From CBFGRV01 sp965651265 (lineage in GTDB: Bacteria > Bacteroidota > Rhodothermia > Rhodothermales > VXPQ01): a stretch of DNA of 64,000 bases. Both the position numbers and the translations under genes were made by a program. The stretch is from positions 1 to 64,000 of the forward strand of contig CBFGRV010000003.1 of NCBI GenBank assembly GCA_965651265.1, read 5' to 3'. Position 1 is the stretch's first letter, and each line of letters begins with the position of its first letter. The notes beneath the pieces were generated by a model. It had not been told where the DNA came from. It saw only the letters and a list, made by a program, of their open reading frames with translations, and did no database searches. Of the stretch, positions 17,844 through 27,758 are shown piece by piece.

Positions 17844-19085
17844 TCAGGATAAGGCCGAGCTTGGCGGACCCGGCGTGAGCGGCCTAAGCGTTGTTCGAAG
17901 TACAACGTATCCTGCCGATCCTGCGATCAGGGAGCCGGTCAATATGCCGATGCGCTCAAGTCCAAGATACGCCTCGCCCCCATGTTCAAAGGCAAGTGAC
18001 GCTATAAACAGGCTCATTGTGAATCCGATGCCTGCCAGTAACGACGTACCGATCAGGTGCGGCCAGCGCGAACCTGCCGGAAGCGTAGCGCCGCTCAGCA
18101 GAATGGCCAGGGCACTCATCCCGAGGATGCCGACCACCTTTCCGATCACCAATCCCCCGGCAATTCCAAGTGGGACGGGATGCAGAAGATTTTCGAAGGT
18201 CATCTCGAGAATCGGGACACCTGCGTTCGCGAAGGCGAAGATCGGCAACACCCCGAAGGCAACCCACGGATGTAGCGCGTGCTCCAGCCGATGAAGCAGC
18301 GGCTCTTCGGAGTTTGCGCCGTCATTTGACGCGCTCATGCGTAGCGGAATGAACATCGCGACGGCCACACCGGCAAGCGTCGCATGCACGCCCGATTTCA
18401 AAACGGCGATCCACAGCGGTATTCCGAGGATCAGGTAGGGCCCGGGACTCGTCACACCGGATCGGTTGAGCCAGAAGAGCCCGCCGAGCAGAACGACGGA
18501 CACGATGAGCGCCATTATCGACAGCTCCGCCGTGTAGAAAAGCGCAATCACGACAACCGCACCGAGGTCGTCGAAGATGGCGAGGCTCAACAAGAATGCC
18601 TTGAGAGCTGGTGGGACGCGATCGCCCAGCAACGACATCACGCCGAGGGCAAAGGCGATATCCGTGGCCGCCGGAATGGCCCATCCCTCCATCGCAACGG
18701 GATCACCCCAATTGAACGCTGAATAGATCGCCGCCGGGACAACCATCCCTCCTACTGCAGCGAAGGCCGGCAAGCTAGCGCTGCGCAGACTCGAGAGGTG
18801 ACCTTCCACCACTTCACGCTTTAGCTCGAGCCCGATAAGAAAGAAGAAGACGGCCATGAGGCCGTCGTTCACCCACAGAAGAAGAGGCTTGGCGATGAAG
18901 AACTCTCCGGCACGCATCTCCACTGGAAGATCCAGCAGGCTCTCATAGAATTCCGAAAGTGGAGAATTGGCCACGATGAGCGCCAGGACAGCCGCAGCCA
19001 TGAGAATGAGGCCCCCGGCAGATTCCAGTTGCAGGAATTCCTCAAGACTTGCGCGTACGCCTCGTACTCCGCCAGATGGCCACAT
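17844..19085 (-). CDS. nhaA: Na+/H+ antiporter NhaA
   Basis: 413 residues with ~11-12 membrane helices. Family signatures are clear: SAGGLILMAAAVLALIVANSP at the start, FFLIGLELKREVVEGHLSS, AIPAATDIAFALGVMSLLGDRVP, and the AIFDDLGAVVVIALFYT helix with the paired Asp that carry Na+/H+. The C-terminal helices include LIGTSLLAGIGFTMSLFIASLAF. It exports sodium using the proton gradient, which fits a saline habitat. The neighbours are unrelated, so it is probably transcribed alone. Confidence 0.96.
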   Translation of the reverse strand: MWPSGGVRGVRASLEEFLQLESAGGLILMAAAVLALIVANSPLSEFYESLLDLPVEMRAGEFFIAKPLLLWVNDGLMAVFFFLIGLELKREVVEGHLSSLRSASLPAFAAVGGMVVPAAIYSAFNWGDPVAMEGWAIPAATDIAFALGVMSLLGDRVPPALKAFLLSLAIFDDLGAVVVIALFYTAELSIMALIVSVVLLGGLFWLNRSGVTSPGPYLILGIPLWIAVLKSGVHATLAGVAVAMFIPLRMSASNDGANSEEPLLHRLEHALHPWVAFGVLPIFAFANAGVPILEMTFENLLHPVPLGIAGGLVIGKVVGILGMSALAILLSGATLPAGSRWPHLIGTSLLAGIGFTMSLFIASLAFEHGGEAYLGLERIGILTGSLIAGSAGYVVLRTTLRPLTPGPPSSALS

Positions 19086-19129
19086 GGCACTGATCGCCGT
19101 TTGATGCTAGTCTCGCAGCAGTGTTGCCG

Positions 19130-20872
19130 CTACTGTGCTCCGCCGCGTTCCCGCGGACGCACGCTACGCCCTGGCAACTCGCCGGTTTGCTCTCCATCGC
19201 GCAGTACCTGCCGGCCGTTCACCCACACGTGCGGGATGCCTTCAGGATACTGATGTGGATTCTCGAACGTGGCGCGGTCGTTCACCGTCTCCGCGTCGAA
19301 GGCCACGAGATCGGCGAAGGCGCCCGGGCGGATAACGCCGCGATCGATGAGGCCGAGGCGCCAGGCGGGCATCTGCGTCATTTTCTGGATGGCCGTTTCC
19401 ATCGGGAGGATGCCTCGCTCGCGCACGTAGCGGCCCAGCACACGCGGGAAGGCTCCGAAAGTGCGCGGATGGGGCATGTCCTGCGAGAGAGGCCCCTCGA
19501 GGGCGCGCGCTCCTCCGTCCGAGCAGATGATCGACAACGGGTGCGCCAGCTGCATCTCCACGTTCTCCTCCGACATCCCGAACCCGACCATGTCGGTGCG
19601 CCCATCATCCTCAACGAGCAAGAAGACGAGCAAGTCATACGGGTCTTCACCCCGCTCCTCGGCGAGGTCTCCAAGCCGGCGGCCCTTTGCCCAGACGAGC
19701 TGCTCAGAGGACGTGCCGCTGATCTGCACCTGATTCCAACCGCCCAGCTGATCGATTTTGTCGAGGACCAGTGACTGCAGGCGTTCATGGTGGGAGGGAT
19801 CTCGAAGCCGCCTGAGGAAGGATTCCGTTCCGCCCTCTCGAACCGTTGCGGGATACAGGCTGGACAATCCCGTGCTGTAGGCCACGTAGGGGTAGACATC
19901 GAATCCAACCGCAGGAGGCACCGCCTCCCCGAACTCGGCCGGTGACGGCGCCGCGGCATTTGCCCGCTCGATCAGCTCGAGCAGGACCGGCGCCTTCCAC
20001 CAGTTCCGCGCGCCCTGCGCCTTCAAGTGCGAGACTTCCACCCGCACACCGGCCGCACGGCCGATATGAATGGCTTCTTCGAGGGCCGCGAGAACTTCGT
20101 CGTCCTCATTCCGCATGTGCGAGGCATAGGGAAGGCCGGTACCTCTCAACTCGGTAGCGAGCCGGATGAGCTCAGCCGTTCCGCCGAAGGCGCCGGGAGT
20201 GTATTCGAGGCCGCTAGAGAGGCCGCACGCCCCCGCCTCGAGGGCGCGGCGAACCTCAGAGGCCATCCGATCGAGCTCGTCGGCCGTCGCGGGCCGATCG
20301 TCCATCCCAACTACATAGGCGCGGATGGTGCCGTGGCCGATCATGCTGGCCACGTTGAGGGCTGCGCCGTGTCCATCCAGCCAGGCGAAGAACCCCGCCA
20401 GATCGCGGAACGGCATGCCCTCCATCCCGAATCGATCACGAGCGTTCGCCTCGATCTCTTCGAAGCGCTCATCCGTCCACGGCCCTAAAGAGGAGCCGTC
20501 CTGACCAACTACCTCCGTCGTGACGCCCTGTCGCAATTTGCTCTCGGCGCGAGGATCGACGAGCAGCGACTGTTCCGTGTGGCCGTGGACATCAATGAAC
20601 CCCGGTGCGAGGGAGAGCCCGTCGAGGTCGACGTACGTGTCGCCGCGCACGTTGGGCCCGACTGCTCCAATCCGGTCGCCCTCGATGGCGACATCGACCC
20701 GGCGCGGTGGTGCTCCGGTCCCGTCGAAGACCATGGCGCCGCGCAGTACGAATGACGAGGCGCCCGTCATGGCCATCGTTCCCTCCTGAGGACCGCTCTG
20801 CCGCGAGCAACCGATTCCGGCGCCGGCCAGAACCGCGGTGGCAGCGGTTTCGAGGAAGCGTCGGCGGTTCAC
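19130..20872 (-). CDS. N-acyl-D-amino-acid deacylase (D-aminoacylase) family amidohydrolase, secreted
   Basis: 580 residues. The N terminus has a Tat-type signal (NRRRFLETAATAVLAGAGIGC) with a lipobox-like Cys, so the enzyme is probably exported and lipid-anchored. The amidohydrolase fold shows the first metal motif FIDVHGHTEQS, MIGHGTIRAYVVG, GLSSGLEYTPG, EVSHLKAQGARNW, and a distal IICSDGG with the catalytic Asp. This composition is typical of N-acyl-D-amino-acid and N-acyl-D-glutamate deacylases. It lies 15 bp downstream of the DUF1080 gene, so the two are likely co-transcribed. Confidence 0.9.
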   Translation of the reverse strand: MNRRRFLETAATAVLAGAGIGCSRQSGPQEGTMAMTGASSFVLRGAMVFDGTGAPPRRVDVAIEGDRIGAVGPNVRGDTYVDLDGLSLAPGFIDVHGHTEQSLLVDPRAESKLRQGVTTEVVGQDGSSLGPWTDERFEEIEANARDRFGMEGMPFRDLAGFFAWLDGHGAALNVASMIGHGTIRAYVVGMDDRPATADELDRMASEVRRALEAGACGLSSGLEYTPGAFGGTAELIRLATELRGTGLPYASHMRNEDDEVLAALEEAIHIGRAAGVRVEVSHLKAQGARNWWKAPVLLELIERANAAAPSPAEFGEAVPPAVGFDVYPYVAYSTGLSSLYPATVREGGTESFLRRLRDPSHHERLQSLVLDKIDQLGGWNQVQISGTSSEQLVWAKGRRLGDLAEERGEDPYDLLVFLLVEDDGRTDMVGFGMSEENVEMQLAHPLSIICSDGGARALEGPLSQDMPHPRTFGAFPRVLGRYVRERGILPMETAIQKMTQMPAWRLGLIDRGVIRPGAFADLVAFDAETVNDRATFENPHQYPEGIPHVWVNGRQVLRDGEQTGELPGRSVRPRERGGAQ

Positions 20873-20887
20873 GGGCTCAACAACGCG

Positions 20888-21649
20888 TCAGTCCAGCCGC
20901 TTAACGAAGATGTTCCGGAACTGAACGAGGGCAGGTGGACTCACCCACTTGCCGTCGCGCATCGCGCCGTGGTGCTGCAGACCGATGGGGCCCCGCTCCG
21001 GTACTTCCAGCAGCTGGATGCCATCGATCACGAGCCGATCGTTCAGCACAACCGTCATCCGGTCGCCCTGCATCGTGATCTCGAAGGTATTCCACTCGCC
21101 TATGTCGTTGTCGGCATTGACGATCGGCACGGCGGCCGCGCGAACCTCCGGAGGCATATTCTCATCCATCCGGTACCCGTACACCTCACCGGAGCCCACG
21201 GGCCAGTTCCAGATGTTCGCCTGGCCCTTTCCGTGACCGCGCGGCAGAATGCCCGAGTCCGAGTCCGGAACGGCCATCGTGATCGGCTTCCCATTTTCGT
21301 CTCGCTTGTGCGTACCATCTGCCAGGATGATGGGCACGTTCGGGTTCGTGTACTCGCCGACCGATTTGATGCGCCAGTCGACGCGTAGCACGTAGTCGCC
21401 GAACTCCTCCTCCGTCCACAGGCTTTTGTCGCCCTCGGCCTCGCTTTGCGCATCGTAGTCGATCACGCCATTGATCACCTGCCAGTGGCCGTTGTCGCCC
21501 TCGGGAACGCGCCAGCCCGTAAAATCCACACCGTTGAAAAGGGACTCGAAGCCCTCGGGCGGCGTGGCCTGCTGGGCGAGCACGGGGCTTGCCGGGATAA
21601 TGAACGCGATCAGGCAGATGGCGGCGAGCAGGTACACAGAACGTTTCAT
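20888..21649 (-). CDS. Secreted DUF1080 (3-keto-disaccharide hydrolase-like) protein
   Basis: 253 residues with a signal peptide (residues 1-25, ending in VLAQQ). The DUF1080 concanavalin-like fold shows GFESLFNGVDFTGWRVP near the start, HWQVINGVIDYDA, DYVLRVDWRI and the C-terminal GPIGLQHHG. Members of this family include 3-keto-disaccharide hydrolases, which act after a GMC- or Gfo-type oxidoreductase has oxidised a disaccharide. A periplasmic role in sugar breakdown is inferred. First gene of a likely two-gene unit with the amidohydrolase. Confidence 0.9.
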   Translation of the reverse strand: MKRSVYLLAAICLIAFIIPASPVLAQQATPPEGFESLFNGVDFTGWRVPEGDNGHWQVINGVIDYDAQSEAEGDKSLWTEEEFGDYVLRVDWRIKSVGEYTNPNVPIILADGTHKRDENGKPITMAVPDSDSGILPRGHGKGQANIWNWPVGSGEVYGYRMDENMPPEVRAAAVPIVNADNDIGEWNTFEITMQGDRMTVVLNDRLVIDGIQLLEVPERGPIGLQHHGAMRDGKWVSPPALVQFRNIFVKRLD

Positions 21650-21761
21650 CAGGAAGTCGAGATGGATGGTGGCTTAGAGACGGATGACCACGAGAAAACG
21701 GCGCACTCGATGTATGAGCGATGCGTCTGATTATAGGCAGGCAGGGCGTAAAGAGCCAGCG

Positions 21762-23798
21762 TCAGGCCGGCGTTGAACCGGGACCAGCCTCGGCCGCCAC
21801 GGGCAGTGTCACGACGAAGCGGCTTCCGTCCCCCGGACGACCCTCGGCGATGATTTCACCGCGGTGGCGCTGTACGATACGCCTACACATCGCGAGGCCC
21901 ATTCCCGTGCCCTCGAACTGGCTTCGTCCATGAAGCCGCTCGAACGGCGAAAAGATGCGCTCGGCGTATTTGACGTCGAATCCGATGCCGTTGTCCTCCA
22001 CCGTGATCCGGCATTGCGGCGCATCCACGTAATCCTCGACGACCTCGGCCACAATCCGAATCCTGGGCGTGACGCCATCCCGCCGAAACTTCAGGGCATT
22101 GTCGAGTAGATTGGAGATGAGTTGCTTCAGCTGCCACGCGTCCGCTTCGATGATTCCGGAGGCGATCACATCGACTTTCGCCTGCACCTCGCCGATCATC
22201 AGCTCGTAATCCTCGAGCACAGAATGGATGAGTGTGTTCAGGTCAACCCTGGAATGCGGCGCGGCATGTGTGGCGAGCCGCGAGAAGGCCAGGAGATCAT
22301 TCAGAAGCGTGTCCATTCTCTGCGCGGCGGATCGCATCCGGTCCACATAGAAAACAGCTTGCTCGGGCAAGGCATCCTCCATATCCGTGAGAAGGAGGTC
22401 GCCGAAGGTTCGGATCTTCCGAAGAGGCTCGCGCAGATCGTGGCTGGCCACGTAGGCGAACTGTTGCAGCTCGCGGTTGCGGTCCTCCAGATCTGCCGTG
22501 CGCTCGGCCACACGCCGTTCCAGCGTGCGATTCAGTTCTCGGACCGCGTTCTCCGCTTCCAGGTGCTCGGTGATGTCGACGCTCGCGCCCACGAAGCCGC
22601 GAAATTCGCCCGATTCCGACAGGCGTGGCTTGCCATACGATTCCATGAATCGCCATGCGCCATCGGCACGACGTGCCCGCACGGTGGCACGGAAAGGCCG
22701 CTGTTCGCGAACACACCGCGCGAACTCCCCGACATACATCTCGGCATCATCCGGATGGACGAACTCCTTCCATTTGTCGCCGGTCATCGATTCAGACGGG
22801 ATGCCGAAGAACTCCGCAAATGTCTGATTTACATACTCTTGACTACCGTCGGCGTCGTGAACCCAGACGATGAACGGCAGGCCGTCAGCCATTTCACGGA
22901 ACAGGGCCTCGCTTTCGCGTAGGGCCTCCTCGGCCTGGCGCCGATCCGTCACGTCAACGACCACGCCGGGGAAGCTGAACGGACGCCCTTGCGCATCGTT
23001 CTCGACCCGGCCGCGCGCGAGAATCCATCGCACGCCGCGCTCCGGGTGGACAATCCGGTATTCCTCGGCGTATTGGCCCCCGTGTTGGACGACAGAAGAG
23101 ACGGACTGCATCACGCGCTCGCGGTCAGCCTCGTGAATGCGCCTCGCGTAGTCCTCGAGCGGGGCACCCTTCTCGTTCTCGTCCATGCCAAAAAGGCGAA
23201 GCATATTGGGGTCGCCGACCATCCGGTCCTCCTGGATGTCCCAGTGCCAGACGCCCACTTCGGTGGCCGTTAGTGCGGTCTCGATCTGTTTCTTGGCCTG
23301 GGCAAGCTCCTGTTCGGCGCGCCACTCCGCAGTAACGTCGCGGAGGCTCACTACGGCCAGGAGCACGGAACCATCGGCATCCAAAACCGGCGCCCCTCCG
23401 TACGACCCCACCCACTCCTTCCCGGTATCCGCACGCACGACTCTCACGTCATAGCGGTCGAAGGTCTCTCCCCGCAGCGCCCGTCCGATCGGCCATTGTT
23501 CCACAGGCAGTCGGTCGCCCGCAAGGTCGAACAATTCAAACGTATCCGTGAGCGTACTTAGATGACGCTGCAGTCGCCGGACGTCGTCGAAGCCATGAAT
23601 CGCCAGGGCCGCCGGATTCATATCCAGCAGATTCCCCTCCGAATCGAAGATCACAAGGCCTTCGGTCATCTGATCGAAAATCGCCTCCATGATCGGCAAG
23701 CGCTGCCAGGTGCGATGCCCCGAGCGGTCAAGCGATTCGGCAAGCGGCGGAATGCCGTCGGCTGAGGGGGTGAAATGGCGGGCGCGGGGCGTTTCCAT
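21762..23798 (-). CDS. PAS-domain sensor histidine kinase, soluble
   Basis: About 678 residues from ATG 23798. Three or four PAS/PAC units come first (EGLVIFDSEGNLLDMNPAA; GVWHWDIQEDRM; LPFIVWVHDADG), joined by RQAEEALRESEALF-type linkers. Next come a coiled coil and HisKA with the phosphoacceptor in YVASHDLREPLRKIRTF, then an HATPase_c domain with NLLDNALKFRRDG, VEDNGIGFD and GTGMGLAMCRRIV. No membrane helix is seen, so it is a cytoplasmic sensor of light, redox or small molecules. No response regulator is adjacent, making it an orphan kinase. Confidence 0.92.
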   Translation of the reverse strand: METPRARHFTPSADGIPPLAESLDRSGHRTWQRLPIMEAIFDQMTEGLVIFDSEGNLLDMNPAALAIHGFDDVRRLQRHLSTLTDTFELFDLAGDRLPVEQWPIGRALRGETFDRYDVRVVRADTGKEWVGSYGGAPVLDADGSVLLAVVSLRDVTAEWRAEQELAQAKKQIETALTATEVGVWHWDIQEDRMVGDPNMLRLFGMDENEKGAPLEDYARRIHEADRERVMQSVSSVVQHGGQYAEEYRIVHPERGVRWILARGRVENDAQGRPFSFPGVVVDVTDRRQAEEALRESEALFREMADGLPFIVWVHDADGSQEYVNQTFAEFFGIPSESMTGDKWKEFVHPDDAEMYVGEFARCVREQRPFRATVRARRADGAWRFMESYGKPRLSESGEFRGFVGASVDITEHLEAENAVRELNRTLERRVAERTADLEDRNRELQQFAYVASHDLREPLRKIRTFGDLLLTDMEDALPEQAVFYVDRMRSAAQRMDTLLNDLLAFSRLATHAAPHSRVDLNTLIHSVLEDYELMIGEVQAKVDVIASGIIEADAWQLKQLISNLLDNALKFRRDGVTPRIRIVAEVVEDYVDAPQCRITVEDNGIGFDVKYAERIFSPFERLHGRSQFEGTGMGLAMCRRIVQRHRGEIIAEGRPGDGSRFVVTLPVAAEAGPGSTPA

Positions 23799-23958
23799 TG
23801 GGTGGCCGATTGTGCGGACCCTTCGCCTGCCACGAACAACAGGGGCGGACCGATCGGTATTGAGGGCTGGATATACTGCCCCCAACTATGCCTTTATCAA
23901 GAAGTTCAATCGAGAGGAGGAATGCAATACTTCAGCTTTGCACTCCACATCGGCCTCG

Positions 23959-25569
23959 TCATTTTAATAGCAACATCGTACGCGCCGCCTGCATGGTCTC
24001 GCCACTTAGTCGGTAAACATAGAGGCCTCCGGATAGAGCGGATCCGTCGAGCGTGACTTCATGCGTGCCTTTCGGCGTGATGCCGTCGACGAGCGTGGCG
24101 ATGCGCCGGCCGAGCACATCGAAGACCTCGAGCGTGACGTGCTCCGACGCCTCCAACCGGAAGCGGATGCTCGTCGCACGGCTAAAAGGATTCGGGTAAT
24201 TCTCCTCGAGCCAGAACGGCTGCACAGGATGCTCGCCCTCGGACGCCACAGACCCGGATTCCTCGTAGGTCAGCAGCGAACGAAACGCATTTGCCCAATC
24301 CGAACCTTGCCAGACCTCAGTCAGGTACTCGCTGACCAGCCCTTGCTCGTTCAACCGCGTCGAGATCTGTTCCACGTAATTCCATGTGTTCGCCTCCGGA
24401 TTCCATTCCTCCAATAGATAGGACGTGAACAGACTTGCTCCGGCGAAATTGGATGTCTCGCGCTCCACGTTAACCCAGTCCCCTTCTCCACCACCCGCGG
24501 CGGGGTCCCATTCCTGAGTCAATTCGACGAACTGGGTCGGTGACGTTGCGTTGGGGGAATACGTATTGATGGTTCGATCCGTATTTGCCCAGGCACCCAC
24601 ACCCCCTCCGCCGGCGAAATCCCACGCCTGTTCAATGACCTCGACTTGAGTCGGCGAATTCGAGTCGGGGGTATAACTGGTCACCTCGCGCTGGCTGTTC
24701 ATCCAGGTCTCCGTTCCAGAATTCCACACTTGACTGACCCACTCGACTTCTTCGCCGTTGTCATCGTAACCCGTCGATTCCTGCAGATACGGATTCCAGG
24801 CGCCGGCCACGCCATCCCACGCCTCGCTGAGGACCGCGGTCTCGTTTCCTGCGCCATCGTACTCGTACGAGTACCGGAAGCTCGGCTCGAGATCTCCTAA
24901 AAAGGCAGACTCCGACACTTCCTGCAGAAGAAGTTCGCCTGAGCCGTCGTACGTGCTGGTCAATCGGAACCAGATGAAGAAGTCTTCACTTGCCTCATCC
25001 CAGAGCTCCATCGTTAGGAGCACCGTATTGCCGGCAGAGTTGTACTCGTAGGATGTGCGCAGCTCGCCAATCCAGGCCCCGGCGCCCCCATTCGCATTGG
25101 CGTCCCAGCTCCCGGTAAGGCTCGTGACCACCCTGCCCTGTGCATCGAGCTGGGAGGTCTGGCGCAACTCATTGATCCACGCCTCACTCTCGGCATCCCA
25201 GCTTTCGATCAGGTAGCCGAGTTCATCGCCCTGCTCAGTACGCATGTACGTGATGCGGCCTTCGTTCAACCAGTCGCCCGCGTCAGAATTCCAGACCTGA
25301 TCGGTCTGCTGCAGTAGCAGCCAAATCTGTGCGCTCTTCGACAAGAGCCGCTCGGCACGGAGGGCATCGGTCAAGGTCTCACGGCCACGGATACCTCGAG
25401 CATCTGCCGAAAGGGCTCGGGGACTGTGGTCCCCCTGGATCAATCTCAGGATCTCCGGATGATCCTTTAGCGCCGTGGTTGAGTAGCGGTCGAGGGACTG
25501 ACCGTTGACGGGACCGGACCAGATGAGAATGGCGGCCGCGATAGCGACGAACCCGTAGCGTGCAGACAT
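23959..25569 (-). CDS. T9SS-sorted repeat protein A
   Basis: About 536 residues from ATG 25569, which starts a signal peptide (FVAIAAAILIWSGPVNGQ). The body consists of ~35-40-residue repeats of the form W(D/N)..A...W.NE.R....Y...G, similar to YD/RHS-like strands. The C-terminal ~80 residues are a type A type IX secretion sorting domain: ENYPNPFSRATSI, HVTLEVFDVLGRRIATLVDG and GLYVYRLSG. It is therefore probably exported through T9SS and attached to the cell surface. It is a tandem paralogue of the next gene. Function unknown. Confidence 0.85.
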   Translation of the reverse strand: MSARYGFVAIAAAILIWSGPVNGQSLDRYSTTALKDHPEILRLIQGDHSPRALSADARGIRGRETLTDALRAERLLSKSAQIWLLLQQTDQVWNSDAGDWLNEGRITYMRTEQGDELGYLIESWDAESEAWINELRQTSQLDAQGRVVTSLTGSWDANANGGAGAWIGELRTSYEYNSAGNTVLLTMELWDEASEDFFIWFRLTSTYDGSGELLLQEVSESAFLGDLEPSFRYSYEYDGAGNETAVLSEAWDGVAGAWNPYLQESTGYDDNGEEVEWVSQVWNSGTETWMNSQREVTSYTPDSNSPTQVEVIEQAWDFAGGGGVGAWANTDRTINTYSPNATSPTQFVELTQEWDPAAGGGEGDWVNVERETSNFAGASLFTSYLLEEWNPEANTWNYVEQISTRLNEQGLVSEYLTEVWQGSDWANAFRSLLTYEESGSVASEGEHPVQPFWLEENYPNPFSRATSIRFRLEASEHVTLEVFDVLGRRIATLVDGITPKGTHEVTLDGSALSGGLYVYRLSGETMQAARTMLLLK

Positions 25570-25783
25570 GGCCGTGCGCTCCGAAGTGGGCTGGGGACGT
25601 GAACGCCGGTGAAGTATGCAACGGGACTTTCGAAAAGCAACAGCCCGATCACCCGACCGGGGTTGGAGATGAAATTTCCCAAATGTGCGCCCGGAGGAGA
25701 TATGTGCAATCCTCCGATCGGAGGGGGGCGCCAATCCAACGATGCGCCTCCCCCTCCAATGGAAGCGGCCAGGAGGACAGGTG

Positions 25784-27322
25784 TTACTTCAAGATGAGCA
25801 TCGTTCGCACGGCCTGGTGCCCAGACGCACTAAGGCGATACACATAGAGGCCTCCGGAGAGCTCGCGCGCATCCAGCGTGACCTCGTGCACGCCGCGGCC
25901 CTTGACCGCGTCGACGAGCGTCGCAACACGGCGGCCGAGAACATCAAACACGTCGAGGGTGACATGGTCCGGGGTCTCGAGCGTGAAGCTAATGGTGGTC
26001 GTCGCTGAGAACGGGTTGGGATAGTTGTCTTCGAGCTGAAACCGGCCCCCGGGAATTTCCCGTTCGGATGCCGTCGCGTCGAATTCGATGTAGGTGAAGA
26101 GGAAACGCTCCTCGTTCACCCACTCCGTTCCATTCCAGAACTGCGATAATTGCACGCTTGTGTTGCCGTTCTCATCGAGTTCCGCCGAGCCACGCCGGGA
26201 GTCCACCCAGGCATCCGATGACCAGACGCGCTCGATGAAGCCTATGAGTTGGAACTCTTCGGTGAATTGCAACTCCTCGTAGTCCTCGTTGACCCAATCG
26301 CCCGCGCCGCCGTTGGCGGATGCATCCCAGTACTGTTCCACGGTTGTGGCCGTGCCTGCGTTGAAATCGAGGGTTTCGATGTCTCGACCCACATTTAGCC
26401 ACGCGCCTCCGCTCCACGTCTGGGAAATCGTCTCGGTCTGGTTCTCTGAGTAGGAGGTGAGGGTCCGGGTTATGTTGAGCCAGTCGTTGTTGATGATATC
26501 CCAGGAGCTCATGGTGCGTTCTGTTATGCGACCCTCGTCGTCGTAGACTCGCGAATCACGCCGGAGCGGCATCCATTCGTCCGATTGATAGGCTTCGACG
26601 AAGATTTCTGTGAGCTGCCCGCTGTCGTACGTGTAGGTCTCGCGTCGCGACGGCGCTAACGGCCCAAAGAGGCCCGATTCGGTCACCCTCTGCAGCACGA
26701 CCTCCCCACTCTCGTCGTATGTGTACGTGTCGCGGCTCCAGATGAAGAAGTCCCCATCGTCGGCGAACTCCGTCGTCGACACGAGCACTTTGCGGCGGTC
26801 ATTATAGGTCGTTGTTACGCGTCTCTCGATGACCCACGCGCCCGAGCCCCCATCGGCGAGCGGATCCCAGCTCGAATCTGTGACCTCGCCGGGAAGACCC
26901 TGTTCGTTGTACGTCCACGTAGTGAGAAAGTCGAATATCCAATCACCGATCTCCTCATCCCAGCCGTCGAAGACCCGTTCGGCCTGGAGACCCCCTTCGG
27001 TATAGGTGTACCGGATCTGGTAGTCGTTGAGCCAGTCACCCATGCCGTCATTGGCTTCTGCATCCCAGACTTGAAAAAGGTGATCCTTAACCCGCCAGAC
27101 CGATTCGAGCGCGGAGGCGCTCTTGTTGAGCGATGTACCAGACCGTTCGGTAATAGCGTGGAGTCGCTCGGCTTTCGCGGAATGGTGCGAGTTGGTCTTG
27201 CCATCGGAAATCAGAGCGGATGATGAAGCACGCGCTTGTCCTTTCAGCGTCTGCCCTGCAGCGGGATTGGCGAGGATCAGAAGGGCGAAGGAGAGAATGC
27301 AGAGGCGGTAGCGGGCAGCCAT
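25784..27322 (-). CDS. T9SS-sorted repeat protein B (paralogue of A)
   Basis: 512 residues. The signal peptide (LCILSFALLILANPAAGQ) is followed by the same W...W.N...YTY/G repeat type as the neighbouring protein (VWDAEANDGMGDWLND, SSWDPLADGGSGAWV, QYWDASANGGAGDWVNE). It ends in a type A T9SS sorting domain (DNYPNPFSATTTISF, VTLDVFDVLGRRVATLVDA, GLYVYRLSASG). The matching layout and tandem position point to gene duplication. Probably surface-exposed; partner and ligand are unknown. Confidence 0.85.
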   Translation of the reverse strand: MAARYRLCILSFALLILANPAAGQTLKGQARASSSALISDGKTNSHHSAKAERLHAITERSGTSLNKSASALESVWRVKDHLFQVWDAEANDGMGDWLNDYQIRYTYTEGGLQAERVFDGWDEEIGDWIFDFLTTWTYNEQGLPGEVTDSSWDPLADGGSGAWVIERRVTTTYNDRRKVLVSTTEFADDGDFFIWSRDTYTYDESGEVVLQRVTESGLFGPLAPSRRETYTYDSGQLTEIFVEAYQSDEWMPLRRDSRVYDDEGRITERTMSSWDIINNDWLNITRTLTSYSENQTETISQTWSGGAWLNVGRDIETLDFNAGTATTVEQYWDASANGGAGDWVNEDYEELQFTEEFQLIGFIERVWSSDAWVDSRRGSAELDENGNTSVQLSQFWNGTEWVNEERFLFTYIEFDATASEREIPGGRFQLEDNYPNPFSATTTISFTLETPDHVTLDVFDVLGRRVATLVDAVKGRGVHEVTLDARELSGGLYVYRLSASGHQAVRTMLILK

Positions 27323-27436
27323 CGGATGTCGTCAGGGTTCGTGTAGAGTGACGATGGGGATTCCCTGCGGGACAACGGGAGACTCCCTGTTGATAGATGC
27401 GAATTTCCACCGCCGAACCGGACAAAAGGGGAGCGT

Positions 27437-27503
27437 GCTCGCTCGTGTCGAACTCCCCTTCGGGAGTTCTCATCCTCCCACGACCGTGAGAGCGTTGTCG
27501 AAA
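27437..27503 (-). terminator. Structured 3' flank of tRNA-Arg(UCG), probable terminator
   Basis: Directly after the tRNA's CCA. It contains a 7-bp hairpin at 27451-27468 (AACTCCC, loop CTTC, GGGAGTT as written on the plus strand), flanked by conserved CTCATCCTCCCACGACCG and GCTCGCTCG blocks. The same layout with a different but still paired stem occurs after the second tRNA-Arg, which supports a conserved RNA structure. There is no long T-run, so termination is an inference. Confidence 0.55.
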
Positions 27504-27580
27504 TGGCGTGCCCGGGAGGATTCGAACCCCCGACCGTCTGATCCGAAGTCAGATGCTCTGTCCAGCTGAGCTACGGGCAC
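27504..27580 (-). tRNA. tRNA-Arg (anticodon UCG)
   Basis: 77 nt including an encoded 3' CCA. The 7-bp acceptor stem (GTGCCCG/CGGGCAC), D arm with AGCTCAGCTGG, anticodon stem TCTGA/TCAGA around loop CTTCGGA (anticodon TCG) and T arm GGTTCGAATCC are all visible on the minus strand. It reads CGA and related Arg codons. Short open frames antisense to it are artefacts. Confidence 0.96.
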
Positions 27581-27689
27581 GTTGCCTGTACGGCGTGATG
27601 GCGTGGTAGCCGTATCGGGCACTGCGTACCGCGACGGACGCATCGGGGTTTCGATGCCCGGGTAGGTTGAATTTTCAACTGTTCATCCG

Positions 27690-27758
27690 GCAGCTTGAAT
27701 ATTTCGATTCGATATATTACGTTTCGTTATATTCTAGATACGTCGAAGCCCGGTCCAG
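27690..27758 (+). promoter_or_regulatory. AT-rich promoter region of the PadR gene
   Basis: A clearly AT-rich stretch in otherwise GC-rich DNA, just before the PadR start, with several TATA-like hexamers. GAATAT at 27697-27702 is mirrored by ATATTC at 27729-27734. PadR regulators usually repress their own promoter by binding inverted repeats, so this is a candidate autoregulatory site. No canonical PadR box is obvious. Confidence 0.35.
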
